Positions 49,083 to 59,488 of a stretch of 64,000 nt of DNA are shown here, piece by piece. The notes under the pieces are model-generated. The model saw nothing but the letters and a program-made list of their open reading frames with translations. It was not told where the DNA came from and searched no databases. A program made the position numbers and the translations under genes. Location: positions 70,175 to 134,174 of the forward strand of contig CACNWE010000006.1 in the NCBI GenBank assembly GCA_902623995.1. Reading direction: 5' to 3'. How positions within the stretch are numbered: position 1 is the first letter of the stretch; every line of letters starts with the position of its first letter. The DNA is from an uncultured SAR116 cluster alpha proteobacterium (GTDB lineage: Bacteria > Pseudomonadota > Alphaproteobacteria > Puniceispirillales > Marisalimonadaceae).

Positions 49083-49616
49083 ATGAATATCTATATTCTT
49101 AACTCAAAAATAGTTTTGGATGTTCCAATCTTATTGATAATCATTATTATGATATCTTCAGAAAATGCTTTATCAAACCAATTAGAACCCAAGGTGTCAA
49201 TTAATGGTAGCGGTTTAGAAATTCCAAGAATGGTTTCATCAAAAAAATCATTAACCTATATAAGATCTGGTCCAGGAAAAGAGTTTCCAGTGAAATTCGA
49301 ATTAAGACAAAAAGGATATCCCTTAAAAGTTATTGCTGAATTCAATAATTGGAGAAAAGTAATAACATTTGGCAAAATCTCTGGATGGATACACACACAA
49401 TTATTGTCTTCATTCAGAACAGGGTTGTTAACTAAAACTACTTTTTTAAAAACAATGCCATCTAATTCGAGTAATTCTTTAGCCAAACTTTTGCCTAATT
49501 TATTAATTAATGTAATAATTTGTAAAGATAACTGGTGTAAAATTGAAATAGTAAAAAGTAAAATGTATGTGGGTTGGGTGCAAAAAGAAACTATTTGGGG
49601 TTCAACAAAAAATTAA
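49083..49616 (+). CDS. Secreted bacterial SH3-like domain protein
   Basis: This 177-residue protein has an N-terminal signal sequence (about 10-32, hydrophobic VPILLIIIIMISS, cleavage near NALS). Two SH3-like repeats of the SH3_4 type follow: LTYIRSGPGKEFPVKFELRQKGYPLKVIAEFNNWRKV with GWIHTQLLS, and a second weaker copy ending MYVGWVQKETIWG. Such proteins are thought to act in the cell envelope, but no function is established. I chose the ATG at 49083, 5 nt after the moeB stop; an upstream codon would overlap moeB. Confidence 0.82.
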   Translation: MNIYILNSKIVLDVPILLIIIIMISSENALSNQLEPKVSINGSGLEIPRMVSSKKSLTYIRSGPGKEFPVKFELRQKGYPLKVIAEFNNWRKVITFGKISGWIHTQLLSSFRTGLLTKTTFLKTMPSNSSNSLAKLLPNLLINVIICKDNWCKIEIVKSKMYVGWVQKETIWGSTKN

Positions 49617-49688
49617 TTCCTATATTGTTTTATTTATTATTTTTTATGATTATTGTAAAATAGTTTAATTATTATAAGGTATATTATT

Positions 49689-50195
49689 TTGGCTTTATTT
49701 AAAGATTCATTTAATTATCAAGAATTGATTGACTGTGCAAAAGGAAAGCTTGCTGGAGTAGATTTTCCTAAATTACCCTTGCCTCCTATGTTGATGTTTG
49801 ATGAGGTAACAAGCATTAAAGAAACTGGAGGTGCTTACAATAAGGGCACGGCACATGCTCAATTTAAAATTACACCTGACAAATGGTTTTTTCCTTGTCA
49901 CTTTGAAAATGATCCCGTTATGCCTGGATGCTTGGGAATGGATGCGTTATGGCAGCTATTAGGCTTTTCTCTTGGAAATATGGGTGGAAGAGGAAAAGGT
50001 AGGGCCATTTCAGTAGGTGAAGTAAAATTTACTGGCCAAATATTACCCATTGCAAGAAAGGTAGAATATTTACTTGATTTTAAACGTATTATTATGAGGA
50101 AACTAATTCTTGGAATTGCTGATGGTAAAGTTGTCTGTGATAATAAATTAGTTTTTGAAGCATCTGATATTAGAGTTGGGCTTTTTCAAGATTAA
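49689..50195 (+). CDS. fabA: 3-hydroxydecanoyl-ACP dehydratase/isomerase
   Basis: FabA dehydrates 3-hydroxyacyl-ACP and isomerises trans-2- to cis-3-decenoyl-ACP, the branch point to unsaturated fatty acids. The 168-residue protein carries the active-site region WFFPCHFENDPVMPGCLGMDALWQ, with His and Asp. The start is TTG with AAGG upstream; the family N terminus follows at once. It heads fabA-fabB-fabI. The irr regulator gene often found before fabA in alphaproteobacteria is not present here. Confidence 0.95.
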   Translation: MALFKDSFNYQELIDCAKGKLAGVDFPKLPLPPMLMFDEVTSIKETGGAYNKGTAHAQFKITPDKWFFPCHFENDPVMPGCLGMDALWQLLGFSLGNMGGRGKGRAISVGEVKFTGQILPIARKVEYLLDFKRIIMRKLILGIADGKVVCDNKLVFEASDIRVGLFQD

Positions 50196-50222
50196 TTTAT
50201 ACTTAAATAGACAGGATTAAAG

Positions 50223-51452
50223 ATGACTAGTAAAAAAAGAGTTGTTATTACGGGCATGGGTATTGTAAGTTCAATAGGTAATAATTTAGGGGAAGTTAAA
50301 AACTCCTTAATAAACCAGAAATCAGGAATTGTTAAATCTGATACTTACAAAGAGATGGGCTTTAGAAGTCAAATACACGGTGAAGTAAAGCTAAATCTTG
50401 AGGATCATGTTGACAAAAAACAACTTAGATTTATGGGTGCAGGTGCAGCTTATTCTGTACTTTCTATGGAACAAGCGATTAAAGACTCAGGACTAACTCC
50501 TGAAGAAGTTTCTAATCCCAAAACAGGTTTAATTGCAGGATCAGGAGGTCCAAGCACTGCCAATATGTTACAATCTTTTGATATTGCAAGAGAAAAGGGC
50601 CCCAAAAGAGTTGGTCCTTTCATGGTTCCGAGATGTATGAGCTCAACTGTATCAGCATGTATTGCAACTTTTTTTAAAATTAAAGGTATTAATTTTTCTA
50701 TTACATCTGCTTGTTCTACTTCAGCTCATTGTATAGGCATTGGAGCTGATCAAATTAAGTATGGTAACCAAAACATTGTGTTTGCTGGTGGTGGTGAGGA
50801 GTTAGATTGGACACTATCTGTACTTTTTGATGCAATGGGAGCCATGTCAAGCAAGTATAACGAAACACCAGAGTTAGCATCAAGACCTTACGATTTAAAT
50901 CGAGATGGTTTTGTTATTGCTGGTGGTGGGGGTATGCTTGTTCTAGAGGAGCTTGAACATGCAATAGCTAGAGGTGCTAAAATATATGGTGAAATTGTTG
51001 GGCATTGTGCTAATTCAGATGGTTATGATATGGTTGCACCAAGTGGTGAAGGCGCAATAAGATGTATGAATGAAGCTCTTAGTGATATTAATGAAAAAGT
51101 TGATTATATAAATGCGCATGGAACTAGTACACCTGTTGGAGACATGCAAGAGCTTCACGCCATAAGAGAGGTCTTTAAAGATAAAGAGTATCTACCAAAA
51201 CTAACAAGTACAAAGTCTATTACAGGCCATTCTTTAGGGGCAACAGGTGTTCATGAAGCTATTTATACCTTGATTATGATGAACAATAATTTTATATCAG
51301 GTTCGGCAAATATAAGTGACGATGATCCAGAAATTGGATCTATTGAAATACCTAGAAAAACAATAAAAGATATAGAAATAAATTTAGCATTATCTAATTC
51401 CTTTGGCTTTGGTGGAACAAATGCCTGCCTTGCATTTAGTAAATTTAATTAA
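50223..51452 (+). CDS. fabB: Beta-ketoacyl-ACP synthase I
   Basis: FabB elongates acyl-ACP and is needed with FabA for unsaturated fatty acids. The 409-residue thiolase-fold protein has the nucleophile Cys in [13 protein letters not shown] (about 163), His in [12 protein letters not shown] (about 298), and the second His region [14 protein letters not shown]. It lies 27 nt after fabA and 11 nt before fabI. Confidence 0.95.
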   Translation: MTSKKRVVITGMGIVSSIGNNLGEVKNSLINQKSGIVKSDTYKEMGFRSQIHGEVKLNLEDHVDKKQLRFMGAGAAYSVLSMEQAIKDSGLTPEEVSNPKTGLIAGSGGPSTANMLQSFDIAREKGPKRVGPFMVPRCMSSTVSACIATFFKIKGINFSITSACSTSAHCIGIGADQIKYGNQNIVFAGGGEELDWTLSVLFDAMGAMSSKYNETPELASRPYDLNRDGFVIAGGGGMLVLEELEHAIARGAKIYGEIVGHCANSDGYDMVAPSGEGAIRCMNEALSDINEKVDYINAHGTSTPVGDMQELHAIREVFKDKEYLPKLTSTKSITGHSLGATGVHEAIYTLIMMNNNFISGSANISDDDPEIGSIEIPRKTIKDIEINLALSNSFGFGGTNACLAFSKFN

Positions 51453-51463
51453 GAGAAAATACT

Positions 51464-52267
51464 ATGTCTATAATGAATGGTAAAAAAGGTCTAATAATGG
51501 GCGTAGCAAATGAACGTTCAATAGCTTGGGGTATTGCAAAAACATTATCTGAAAATGGTGCTCAACTGGCTTTTTCATATCAAAACGAAGGTTTTAAGAA
51601 AAGACTAATACCATTAATGAGAAGCTTAAACTCAGACAAATATTTTGAATGTGATGTTTCTAAGTCTGCAAGTGACTTTAACTCTATTGAAAATATGTTT
51701 GAAAAAATTTCAAAAGTTTGGAACGAAATTGACTTTATTGTTCATGCTCTTGCATATTCTGATAAAGAAGAATTAAAAGGAAAGTATGTTAATTGTAGTA
51801 GAGAAAATTTTTTAAATTCCCTTGATATTTCTGCGTTTAGTTTTACAAGAATTGCAAAATCATCTTTCCCTCTGATGTCTTTAAAAGGTGGTACTTTGTT
51901 GACGCTATCTTACCTTGGTGCAGAAAGAACAACACCTAATTATAATGTAATGGGTGTTGCAAAATCAGCATTGGAGGCTTCAATAAAATATTTAGCTATG
52001 GATTTAGGTAAGAGTAATATTAGAGTAAATGCCCTATCTGCAGGCCCAGTAAAAACCTTGGCTGGAGCTGCTATATCAGGAGCTAGACATGTATTTAGAT
52101 ATTCAGAGGATGTAGCACCTCTTAAATTTAATCCACAATTAAAAGAAGTTGGTAGTGCTGCGTTATACTTAACTTCCGAATTATCATCAGGTGTTACAGG
52201 AAATGTTCATCATGTGGATGGTGGATTACATAGTGTTGCCATTCCTAAGCAAGAAGATTTAGAATAA
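51464..52267 (+). CDS. fabI: Enoyl-ACP reductase (NADH), FabI type
   Basis: FabI completes each elongation cycle by reducing enoyl-ACP. The 267-residue SDR-like protein has the FabI nucleotide loop GVANERSIAWGIAK, AYSDKEELKGKY, and the catalytic Tyr-x6-Lys in LGAERTTPNYNVMGVAKSALE. It ends 7 nt from the convergent enoyl-CoA hydratase gene. FabI is the triclosan-sensitive type of enoyl reductase. Confidence 0.95.
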   Translation: MSIMNGKKGLIMGVANERSIAWGIAKTLSENGAQLAFSYQNEGFKKRLIPLMRSLNSDKYFECDVSKSASDFNSIENMFEKISKVWNEIDFIVHALAYSDKEELKGKYVNCSRENFLNSLDISAFSFTRIAKSSFPLMSLKGGTLLTLSYLGAERTTPNYNVMGVAKSALEASIKYLAMDLGKSNIRVNALSAGPVKTLAGAAISGARHVFRYSEDVAPLKFNPQLKEVGSAALYLTSELSSGVTGNVHHVDGGLHSVAIPKQEDLE

Positions 52268-52274
52268 TTTTAGG

Positions 52275-53066
52275 TTATTTATTTTTCCATACTGGTTTGC
52301 GCTTTTCTGAAAAAGCTCCCATGCCCTCAGCATGATCGTCTAGTGCAAAAGTTGAATAAAATAAAGCTCTTTCAGACCGAATACCCTCTTCTAATGTTGT
52401 TTCAAAAGCTACATTTACGGCTTGTTTAGCTAGTTTAGCTAATGGCTTTGATTGATTAGCAATTTTAACAGCTATATCTTTTAGAGAAATATCAAACTCT
52501 TCGCCTTTAAATACTTTAGCAACCAAACCACAATTTTCAGCTTCATGTGCTGACATCATATCTCCAGTAAGAACAGCTAACATAGCTTTCGATTTACCAA
52601 TTGATCTTGTAAGTCTCTGAGTACCACCAGCACCCGGTATAGCACCAATATTAATTTCAGGTTGTCCAAATTTAGCATCATCTTTAGCTATTATAAAGTC
52701 ACACATCATAGCAAGCTCACAACCTCCCCCTAATGCATAACCTTTTACACCAGCAATAATTGGCGTTTGAATTTTAGGTATGTCAAGCCATCCATTTTCA
52801 ATATATCTGCTTTCCGTTACTGAGGCATAATTAAGTTTAATCATTTCTTTTAAATCAGCACCAGCTGCAAAGGCTTTTTCTGAACCTATGAGAACGATAC
52901 AGCCAATTGACGGTTCATTGTCAAATTTTTCAGCCGCATCCTTAATGGCTAAAATAAATGAAGCTGACAATGGGTTAAGTTTATTTTCATGACTTAACTT
53001 TATCCAACCAACTCCATTTTCTGACCATGTATTTATCCATTCAGTTTTTGGAATTATTTTATTCAT
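52275..53066 (-). CDS. Enoyl-CoA hydratase (crotonase family)
   Basis: This 263-residue crotonase has the oxyanion loop AFAAGADLKEM, and both catalytic Glu positions are present: GYALGGGCELAMMCD and KFGQPEINIGAIPGAGGTQRL. It should hydrate short-chain enoyl-CoA in beta-oxidation or branched-chain amino acid breakdown. It lies 15 nt after pnp on the same strand. ETF genes in the window fit with acyl-CoA oxidation. Confidence 0.93.
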   Translation of the reverse strand: MNKIIPKTEWINTWSENGVGWIKLSHENKLNPLSASFILAIKDAAEKFDNEPSIGCIVLIGSEKAFAAGADLKEMIKLNYASVTESRYIENGWLDIPKIQTPIIAGVKGYALGGGCELAMMCDFIIAKDDAKFGQPEINIGAIPGAGGTQRLTRSIGKSKAMLAVLTGDMMSAHEAENCGLVAKVFKGEEFDISLKDIAVKIANQSKPLAKLAKQAVNVAFETTLEEGIRSERALFYSTFALDDHAEGMGAFSEKRKPVWKNK

Positions 53067-53081
53067 AATCTGCCCCTTATT

Positions 53082-55199
53082 TTACTTATCTTCTTGATTT
53101 ACATTTTCAATATCTACACCAGTATCTTGATCTACTCTTTTCATTGATAATTTTACTTTTCCTCTATCATCAAAACCAATTACTTTAACTTTAACTGTAT
53201 CTCCCTGTTTACAAATATCAGTAGTTTTTTCAGTTCTTGCGTTTTGCAATTCAGAAATATGAACTAATCCATCTTTTGTTCCAAGAAAATTCACAAATGC
53301 ACCAAAATCAACGGTTTTTACAACTTTACCGGTATAAATTACGCCTAATTCAGCTTCAGCTACTATATCATTGATTTTCTTTAATGCAGCTTCTGAGGAT
53401 TCGTTATCTGAAGCAGCAATTTTTACTGTTCCATCATCTTCTATATCAACTTTAGCGCCTGTTGTTTCACATATTTCTCTTATAACCTTTCCACCAGGAC
53501 CAATTACATCTCTAATTTTTTCTAGCTTTATTTTCAAAGTTGTTATTTTAGGTGCTGTGTCTGCTAAAACTTCTCTAGAGGAAGTAATTGCTTTGCTCAT
53601 TTCATTTAAGATGTGAATTCTTCCTTCTTTAGCTTGTTCCAAGGCAATTTTCATAATCTCCTTTGTAATAGAAGTAATTTTAATATCCATTTGAAGGCTT
53701 GTAATTCCATCAATAGTTCCAGCTACTTTGAAATCCATATCTCCTAGATGATCCTCATCACCTAAGATATCAGAAAGAACAGAAAATTCTTTTTTCTCTT
53801 TAATTAAACCCATTGCTATACCAGCAACTGGTTTCTTAATTGGAACACCAGCATCCATTAATGCTAAAGAAGTTCCACAAACAGTTGCCATAGAAGATGA
53901 TCCATTTGACTCTGTTACTTCAGAAACAATCCTTACAGTGTATGGAAAATCATCGTCTGAAGGCAGCAAAGGATTGACTGCTCTCCATGCTAATTTGCCA
54001 TGTCCAATTTCTCTTCTACCAGGAGAACCTACTCTTCCAGCCTCTCCAACAGAAAAAGGTGGAAAATTATAATGCAACATAAATTTTGATCTGTATTCAC
54101 CTTCCAGTGCATCAATTATTTGTTCATCCTGACCGGTTCCTAAAGTTGCAACTACTAGAGCCTGAGTTTCTCCTCTAGTAAATAGAGAAGAACCATGAGC
54201 TCTAGGTAGAGTTCCAACTTCTGCTATAATCGGTCTAACTGTACTAGTATCTCTACCATCAATTCTTTTTTTTGTTTTAAGAATACTTCCCCTTACTATA
54301 TCAGCTTCTAAATCTTTTGTTAAAGATGAAATTAAGACATAATCAGATGTCTCACCAAATTCTGACAAAATTTCGTTTCTTACTTCTGTTAATAATTTTG
54401 ATCTCTTACTTTTATCAATTTCTTTGTATGCTTTTTCAATCTTTTTTCTAAATGGCTTTAGTAATTTTGCATATTCACTTTTTTCAGAAGGTTCTTCAGG
54501 TAAAGGTCGTGGTTCTTTTGCTGCAACTTCAGCTAATTCTATTATAGCTTTAATGACATTTCCTATTTCTTTATGACCATAATCAACAGCACCCAACATT
54601 GTTTCTTCAGAAAGCTCTGAAGCTTCCGATTCAACCATTAATACGCCTTCTTTTGTACCAGCAACAACCAAATCAAGACTTTGATCTTTCATTTGTTCCA
54701 AAGTTGGATTCAATATATAATCATTCCCATCCCATCCAATTCTACAAGCACCAATAGGACCCATAAAAGGTAAACCAGAAATCGTTAAAGCTGCGGACGC
54801 ACCTATCATCGCAACAATGTCTGGATCATTTTCCATGTCATGTGCAAGAACAGTTGCTATAATTTGTGTTTCATTTTTATAATTCTTATGAAATAGAGGC
54901 CTTATAGGTCTATCAATTAACCTGGATACAAGAGTTTCCTTTTCTGAAGGTCGTCCCTCTCTTTTGAAAAATCCTCCAGGAATTCTACCGGCAGCAAAAC
55001 TTTTCTCTTGATAATTCACTGTCAAAGGGAAAAAATCAATTCCTTGTTTAGCTGACGAAGCGCCAACTGCTGTGCATAGAACTGTAGTGCCTCCATATGT
55101 AACCATAACTGCTCCATCAGCTTGACGGGCAATCTTTCCTGTTTCAAATGTTAGTAATTTACCACCCCATGTGATTTCTTTTCTATAAACTTCAAACAT
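53082..55199 (-). CDS. pnp: Polyribonucleotide nucleotidyltransferase
   Basis: PNPase degrades RNA 3' to 5' using phosphate. The 705-residue protein has two RNase PH-like domains (about 1-215 and 315-540), a KH domain with [15 protein letters not shown] (about 560), and a C-terminal S1 domain ([28 protein letters not shown], about 625-690). It lies downstream of rpsO, the classic rpsO-pnp pair, in the nusA-infB transcription unit. Confidence 0.97.
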   Translation of the reverse strand: MFEVYRKEITWGGKLLTFETGKIARQADGAVMVTYGGTTVLCTAVGASSAKQGIDFFPLTVNYQEKSFAAGRIPGGFFKREGRPSEKETLVSRLIDRPIRPLFHKNYKNETQIIATVLAHDMENDPDIVAMIGASAALTISGLPFMGPIGACRIGWDGNDYILNPTLEQMKDQSLDLVVAGTKEGVLMVESEASELSEETMLGAVDYGHKEIGNVIKAIIELAEVAAKEPRPLPEEPSEKSEYAKLLKPFRKKIEKAYKEIDKSKRSKLLTEVRNEILSEFGETSDYVLISSLTKDLEADIVRGSILKTKKRIDGRDTSTVRPIIAEVGTLPRAHGSSLFTRGETQALVVATLGTGQDEQIIDALEGEYRSKFMLHYNFPPFSVGEAGRVGSPGRREIGHGKLAWRAVNPLLPSDDDFPYTVRIVSEVTESNGSSSMATVCGTSLALMDAGVPIKKPVAGIAMGLIKEKKEFSVLSDILGDEDHLGDMDFKVAGTIDGITSLQMDIKITSITKEIMKIALEQAKEGRIHILNEMSKAITSSREVLADTAPKITTLKIKLEKIRDVIGPGGKVIREICETTGAKVDIEDDGTVKIAASDNESSEAALKKINDIVAEAELGVIYTGKVVKTVDFGAFVNFLGTKDGLVHISELQNARTEKTTDICKQGDTVKVKVIGFDDRGKVKLSMKRVDQDTGVDIENVNQEDK

Positions 55200-55247
55200 A
55201 ACACTTCCTCTAACTTCTAATCTTTTTATATATAATCAGGTTTTAAG

Positions 55248-55517
55248 TTATCTTCTTAAACCAAGTTTTTTTATAAGATTTGTATATCTATCTTCATTTT
55301 TATTTTTTATGTATTTTAATAAATTTCTTCGTTGTCCAACCATACTTAAAAGACCACGTCTAGATCCAAAATCTTTTTTATGTATTTTTAAATGCTCAGT
55401 TAAATTTTTAATTCTTTCAGTTAATATTGCAACTTGAACGTCAGCTGATCCAGAATCAGTTTCCTTACTACCAAAATCTTTAATAATTTTAGTTGTTTGA
55501 TTTTTATCAATCGACAT
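55248..55517 (-). CDS. rpsO: 30S ribosomal protein S15
   Basis: S15 binds the central domain of 16S rRNA early in assembly. The 89-residue protein is complete: [43 protein letters not shown], ending LIKKLGLRR. It starts 5 nt after truB and precedes pnp by 48 nt. Confidence 0.97.
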   Translation of the reverse strand: MSIDKNQTTKIIKDFGSKETDSGSADVQVAILTERIKNLTEHLKIHKKDFGSRRGLLSMVGQRRNLLKYIKNKNEDRYTNLIKKLGLRR

Positions 55518-55522
55518 CGTAT

Positions 55523-56469
55523 TTACCTTTCTATTTTATAATTAATAACACGTTTAGGCTTGACCAATCCGTCATTTATCTCAATAAGTGCAACAAGTTT
55601 TTTATCGTTTAGAGTATATAATCTTTCAAATTCTTGATAATTTGGATGTTCTTTAATAAAATTCTTTTTATATTTTAATGAATTTAATCTGATTTTTTGT
55701 CCTTGCCTAAGCTTGTTTGCTTCTGTTTCAGTTAAAAAAAGTGCCGGGATGCCGTCTAGCACTTTTTCAATTGGTTGTATTTTATTTAAAATCGATGGAC
55801 TATGTATTATTTCTTCGGAAAAATCTATAAAAATCTTATCTTTTTCCTCAAAATTTCCAACAAAATGTCTTCTTAACTTTGTTATATGCCCTTTTGTCTT
55901 TAACTTTTCCGCTAAATCTCTAGCCAATGATCTTATATAAGTCCCCTTTCCGCATATTACCTCAAATTCAGCAGAATCTATATTAATGATTTTTTTTAAT
56001 TTGAACTCATGAACTTCAATTGCTCTTGGTTTGTGCCTTACTAATATATTTTTTCTAGCTAAATTATAAGAACGTACACCATCAATTTTAATAGCTGAAA
56101 AATTTGGAGGAATTTGGCAAATTTTGCCTATAAATGATACTAAGGCATTTTGAATTTGTTCTTTGTTTGGTCGTGAGTTTGATTTTTCTATAATCTTTCC
56201 TTCAATATCGTCGGTATCTGTTGCCTCACCCCATTTAATTTTAAAAGAATACTTTTTTTTTTATTTTGTATAAAAGAAATTAATTTAGTTGCCTCGCCTA
56301 GAGCTATTGGCAATATTCCCGTGGCTAATGGATCCAAAGTTCCTCCATGTCCAATCTTGTTAAGATTAAAGATTTTGGAAATTTTGGAAACAGCTTGACG
56401 AGAGGTTATGCCACTTTGTTTATCTAGAATTATCCAACCACTAATATTATTAGAATTTGATTTTATCAT
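55523..56469 (-). pseudogene. truB: tRNA pseudouridine-55 synthase TruB, split by a frameshift at an A10 run
   Basis: TruB makes pseudouridine 55 in the T-loop of tRNAs. The N-terminal part has [13 protein letters not shown] and [23 protein letters not shown] with the catalytic Asp. After FIQNKKK the frame fails at a run of ten A (plus 56253-56262). In the next frame the sequence resumes exactly where the family expects it: [46 protein letters not shown], and a complete C terminus. One extra A would restore about 315 residues. The alternative frame ends soon after (93 residues). A homopolymer sequencing error, transcriptional slippage that rescues the gene, or recent inactivation could each explain it. 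Lack of any other lesion argues against old decay. Confidence 0.9.
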
Positions 56470-56486
56470 TAAATTTAATAAGAATT

Positions 56487-56885
56487 TTATTTTTTTATTT
56501 TATCAAGTATATCATTGATCTTTTTTGCATACTCAAAGGTTTCATCAATCTTGAATATAAGTTTAGGTGTTTGTCTTAGGTTAATATTACTTGATATGAT
56601 TTTTTTTAAACGACCTGAAGCTTTAATTAAACTATTTAAAGCATCCAGTTTATTTGCACCACCGAGAGGCATGACATAAACTTTAGCATTTTTTAAGTCT
56701 GGACTTACATTAACTTCTGTAATTGTTATATTGTTATTTTCAATGTGTTCGTCGTAAAAATTTTCTCGAAGTAGTGCATTTGAAATCAAATGCCTTAATT
56801 CCTCACCAACTTTAAGTTGTCTTTGAGATTTTACAGAACTGTTTTTTGATTTTTTATTAGAATTAAATAAAAAATTATTTTCCAT
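56487..56885 (-). CDS. rbfA: Ribosome-binding factor A
   Basis: RbfA helps mature the 5' end of 16S rRNA. The 132-residue protein is the small KH-like type: [44 protein letters not shown] and [25 protein letters not shown]. An in-frame GTG at 56900 overlaps the infB TGA, so the true start could be 5 codons earlier; I chose the ATG at 56885. The N-terminal Lys/Asn/Ser-rich leader is longer than usual. Confidence 0.9.
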   Translation of the reverse strand: MENNFLFNSNKKSKNSSVKSQRQLKVGEELRHLISNALLRENFYDEHIENNNITITEVNVSPDLKNAKVYVMPLGGANKLDALNSLIKASGRLKKIISSNINLRQTPKLIFKIDETFEYAKKINDILDKIKK

Positions 56886-56896
56886 TATGTCAATAT

Positions 56897-59464
56897 TCAC
56901 CCAACTTTTTTATCTACTGACTCTAAACTTCTTGCAACTTCTTTAACTTCAAAACATTCCATTACATCACCTTCTTGAATATCATTGTAATTTTCAAATC
57001 CCATACCACATTCAGTACCTTCACGAACCTCTTTTACTTCATCTTTAAATCTTCTTAAAGTTTTCAAAGATCCTTGATGAATTACGGTATTGTCTCTTAG
57101 CAGACGAAAGCTACATCCTTTTTTTACAACACCCTCAGTTACAAGACATCCAGCAATTTTCCCAATTTTGGAAACAGAAAATACCTGTTTTATTTCGGCA
57201 TAACCTATAAAACTCTCTTGTAAATCAGGATCTAACATTCCGGTCAATGCTAATTTGGCGTCTTCAATTAGTTCATAAATAATAGAGTGGTATCTGATTT
57301 CAACATTATCTCTTCTTGATAATTCTCGAGCTTGCGGTATTGCTCTTACATTAAATGCAAATACAAGTGCAGAGGAGGCAGATGCTAAAGTAATATCTGA
57401 TTCACTTATTGCTCCAACCGCACCAGATAAGACTCTAATTCTTATAACAGAATTACCTATTTTTTCTAATGCGGCTTTAATTGCTTCCAAAGATCCATGA
57501 ACATCTGTTTTAATAATAACAGGCAATTCTGATATTTCTCCTGCCTGTATGTTAGCTAACATTTGTTCTACAGAACCTCTGGCAGTCAAATTTGCTTCTT
57601 TTTGCTTTGACTTTCTTTGTCTATAATCTGCAATTTCTCTAGCTCTTGATTCAGACTCGACCACGTGTGCTAAGTCACCAGCATCTGGTGTTCCTGATAA
57701 ACCAAGTACTTCAACAGGCATTGATGGACCTGCTTTATTTATTCTTTTACCTTCATCGTTTAATAAAGCTCTAACTTTACCTGATTCTGATCCTACAACA
57801 ATAATATCTCCAACATTTAATGTGCCGGCTTTTACAAGAATAGTTACGACTGATCCTTTACCTCGTTCAACTTTAGATTCTACAACTACTCCGTTGGCAC
57901 TTATTGTTGGATCGCTCTTTAATTCCATTAAATCTGCTTGTAATTCAAGCGCATCAATTAAATCATTCAATCCATTTTTGCTTTTTGCAGACACATTAAT
58001 ACATTGAACATCACCACCCATTTCCTCTGGAACCAAGTCATGTTGTAGTAATTCAGTTCTAACTTTTTGTGGATTAGCTTCAGGTTTATCACATTTATTA
58101 ACAGCCACTATTATTGGACAATTTGCAGCTTTAGCATGCTTAATAGCTTCAATGGTTTGCGGTTTAATACCATCATCTGCCGCAACAACTAAAATTACAA
58201 TATCTGTAACGTTTGCTCCTCTAGCTCTCATTTCTGTAAAAGCTTCGTGTCCAGGTGTGTCTATAAAGGAAATCTTAAAATTTGTTTTGGTTGTAATTTG
58301 GTATGCCCCTATGTGCTGGGTAATTCCACCAGCCTCTCCGTCAGCCACTTTGCTTTCTCTTAAGGCGTCTAATAAAGAGGTTTTTCCGTGATCTACGTGA
58401 CCCATTATTGTAACAATTGGAGGACGCGAAACTAAATTTTTAGGATTGCTTTCTTCTATAACAAGATCTAATTCTACATCAGATTCAGAAATTCTTTTTG
58501 GTTTATGTCCAAATTCAGTAGTTATTAATTCAGCTGTGTCAGAATCAATAACTTCTGTTGCAGTTGCCATAATGCCATTTTTCATCAATTCTCTTACTAC
58601 ATCAGCTGTTTTTTCAGTCATTCTGTTAGCTAATTCTGATACTGTTATTGTATCTGGAATAATAACTTCCCTAAACTGTTTAACTGCAGGTGTCTGATCA
58701 GCTTGCATTCTTACCTTCTCACGTCTCCTTTTTATTGAAGCTAAAGATCTCACCCTTACATTTTCTGAGTCTAAAGCACGAGCAATTGTCATTTTCCCCT
58801 GTCTTTTTTCTTGAAATCCTCTATTCCAGGATGGTTTCTTTAAATTTTCTCTATAAATTTCCTTTTCTTGTAATTTGTTACCTGTCCAGGATTTGTTTGT
58901 GTTAGGTGATAGTTCAGCATCAGCTAATTTTTGTCTGTCTTTTTCAGCTTGTAACGCAGCTTCTTCGGCTTTTTTTGCATCTATTTGTAGTTTAAGTTGT
59001 TCCTCTTCAATTTTTTTTATTTCAAGTATTTCTTCAGTTTCTGCTCTTCTTCTAGCTAACATTTTATCTTTAGGCGCTAAAGAAGATGCTGCTTCTGTAG
59101 CTTCTAGTGCATTAGCAGCAATACGAGCTTCTTCTAATTTAGCCTTTTCTATTTTTTCAGAGGCCATTATTTCTGCTTCTGCGGCAGTCTTTGCAAGACC
59201 TTCTTGAAGCTTCCTACTTCGAGATTGAATTTCTTCAGCGCTTAACCCTGAAGTATTTTCTTGAGAAGCATTTTCATTAATATTTAGTCTATTAGAAAAT
59301 CTTTTTGTTCTTTTTACCTCAACTTGAACGGTGCCTCTTCCAGCTCTTGAACTAGCTGTGATGCTATTGTGAGATTTATTAGCAGCAATAGAATTTTTTA
59401 ATGTTAATTTTCCACCAGAAGAAAGACTTAATTTTTTTCTTTCTCCATTTACTTTATTTTCCAT
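56897..59464 (-). CDS. infB: Translation initiation factor IF-2
   Basis: IF-2 places fMet-tRNA on the 30S subunit. The 855-residue protein has an N-terminal region with low-complexity, Ala/Glu/Lys-rich coiled-coil-like sequence (about 75-185), an IF2_N-like domain (IPDTITVSELANRMTEKTADVVRELMKNG), the G domain with GHVDHGKTSLLDALR, DTPGHEAFTEMRARGA and NKCDKP, and the C-terminal fMet-binding domain. It directly follows nusA (24 nt) with no ylxR or L7Ae-like gene between them. Confidence 0.96.
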   Translation of the reverse strand: MENKVNGERKKLSLSSGGKLTLKNSIAANKSHNSITASSRAGRGTVQVEVKRTKRFSNRLNINENASQENTSGLSAEEIQSRSRKLQEGLAKTAAEAEIMASEKIEKAKLEEARIAANALEATEAASSLAPKDKMLARRRAETEEILEIKKIEEEQLKLQIDAKKAEEAALQAEKDRQKLADAELSPNTNKSWTGNKLQEKEIYRENLKKPSWNRGFQEKRQGKMTIARALDSENVRVRSLASIKRRREKVRMQADQTPAVKQFREVIIPDTITVSELANRMTEKTADVVRELMKNGIMATATEVIDSDTAELITTEFGHKPKRISESDVELDLVIEESNPKNLVSRPPIVTIMGHVDHGKTSLLDALRESKVADGEAGGITQHIGAYQITTKTNFKISFIDTPGHEAFTEMRARGANVTDIVILVVAADDGIKPQTIEAIKHAKAANCPIIVAVNKCDKPEANPQKVRTELLQHDLVPEEMGGDVQCINVSAKSKNGLNDLIDALELQADLMELKSDPTISANGVVVESKVERGKGSVVTILVKAGTLNVGDIIVVGSESGKVRALLNDEGKRINKAGPSMPVEVLGLSGTPDAGDLAHVVESESRAREIADYRQRKSKQKEANLTARGSVEQMLANIQAGEISELPVIIKTDVHGSLEAIKAALEKIGNSVIRIRVLSGAVGAISESDITLASASSALVFAFNVRAIPQARELSRRDNVEIRYHSIIYELIEDAKLALTGMLDPDLQESFIGYAEIKQVFSVSKIGKIAGCLVTEGVVKKGCSFRLLRDNTVIHQGSLKTLRRFKDEVKEVREGTECGMGFENYNDIQEGDVMECFEVKEVARSLESVDKKVG

Positions 59465-59488
59465 GACAAGAATTCCTTTAACTACAAA

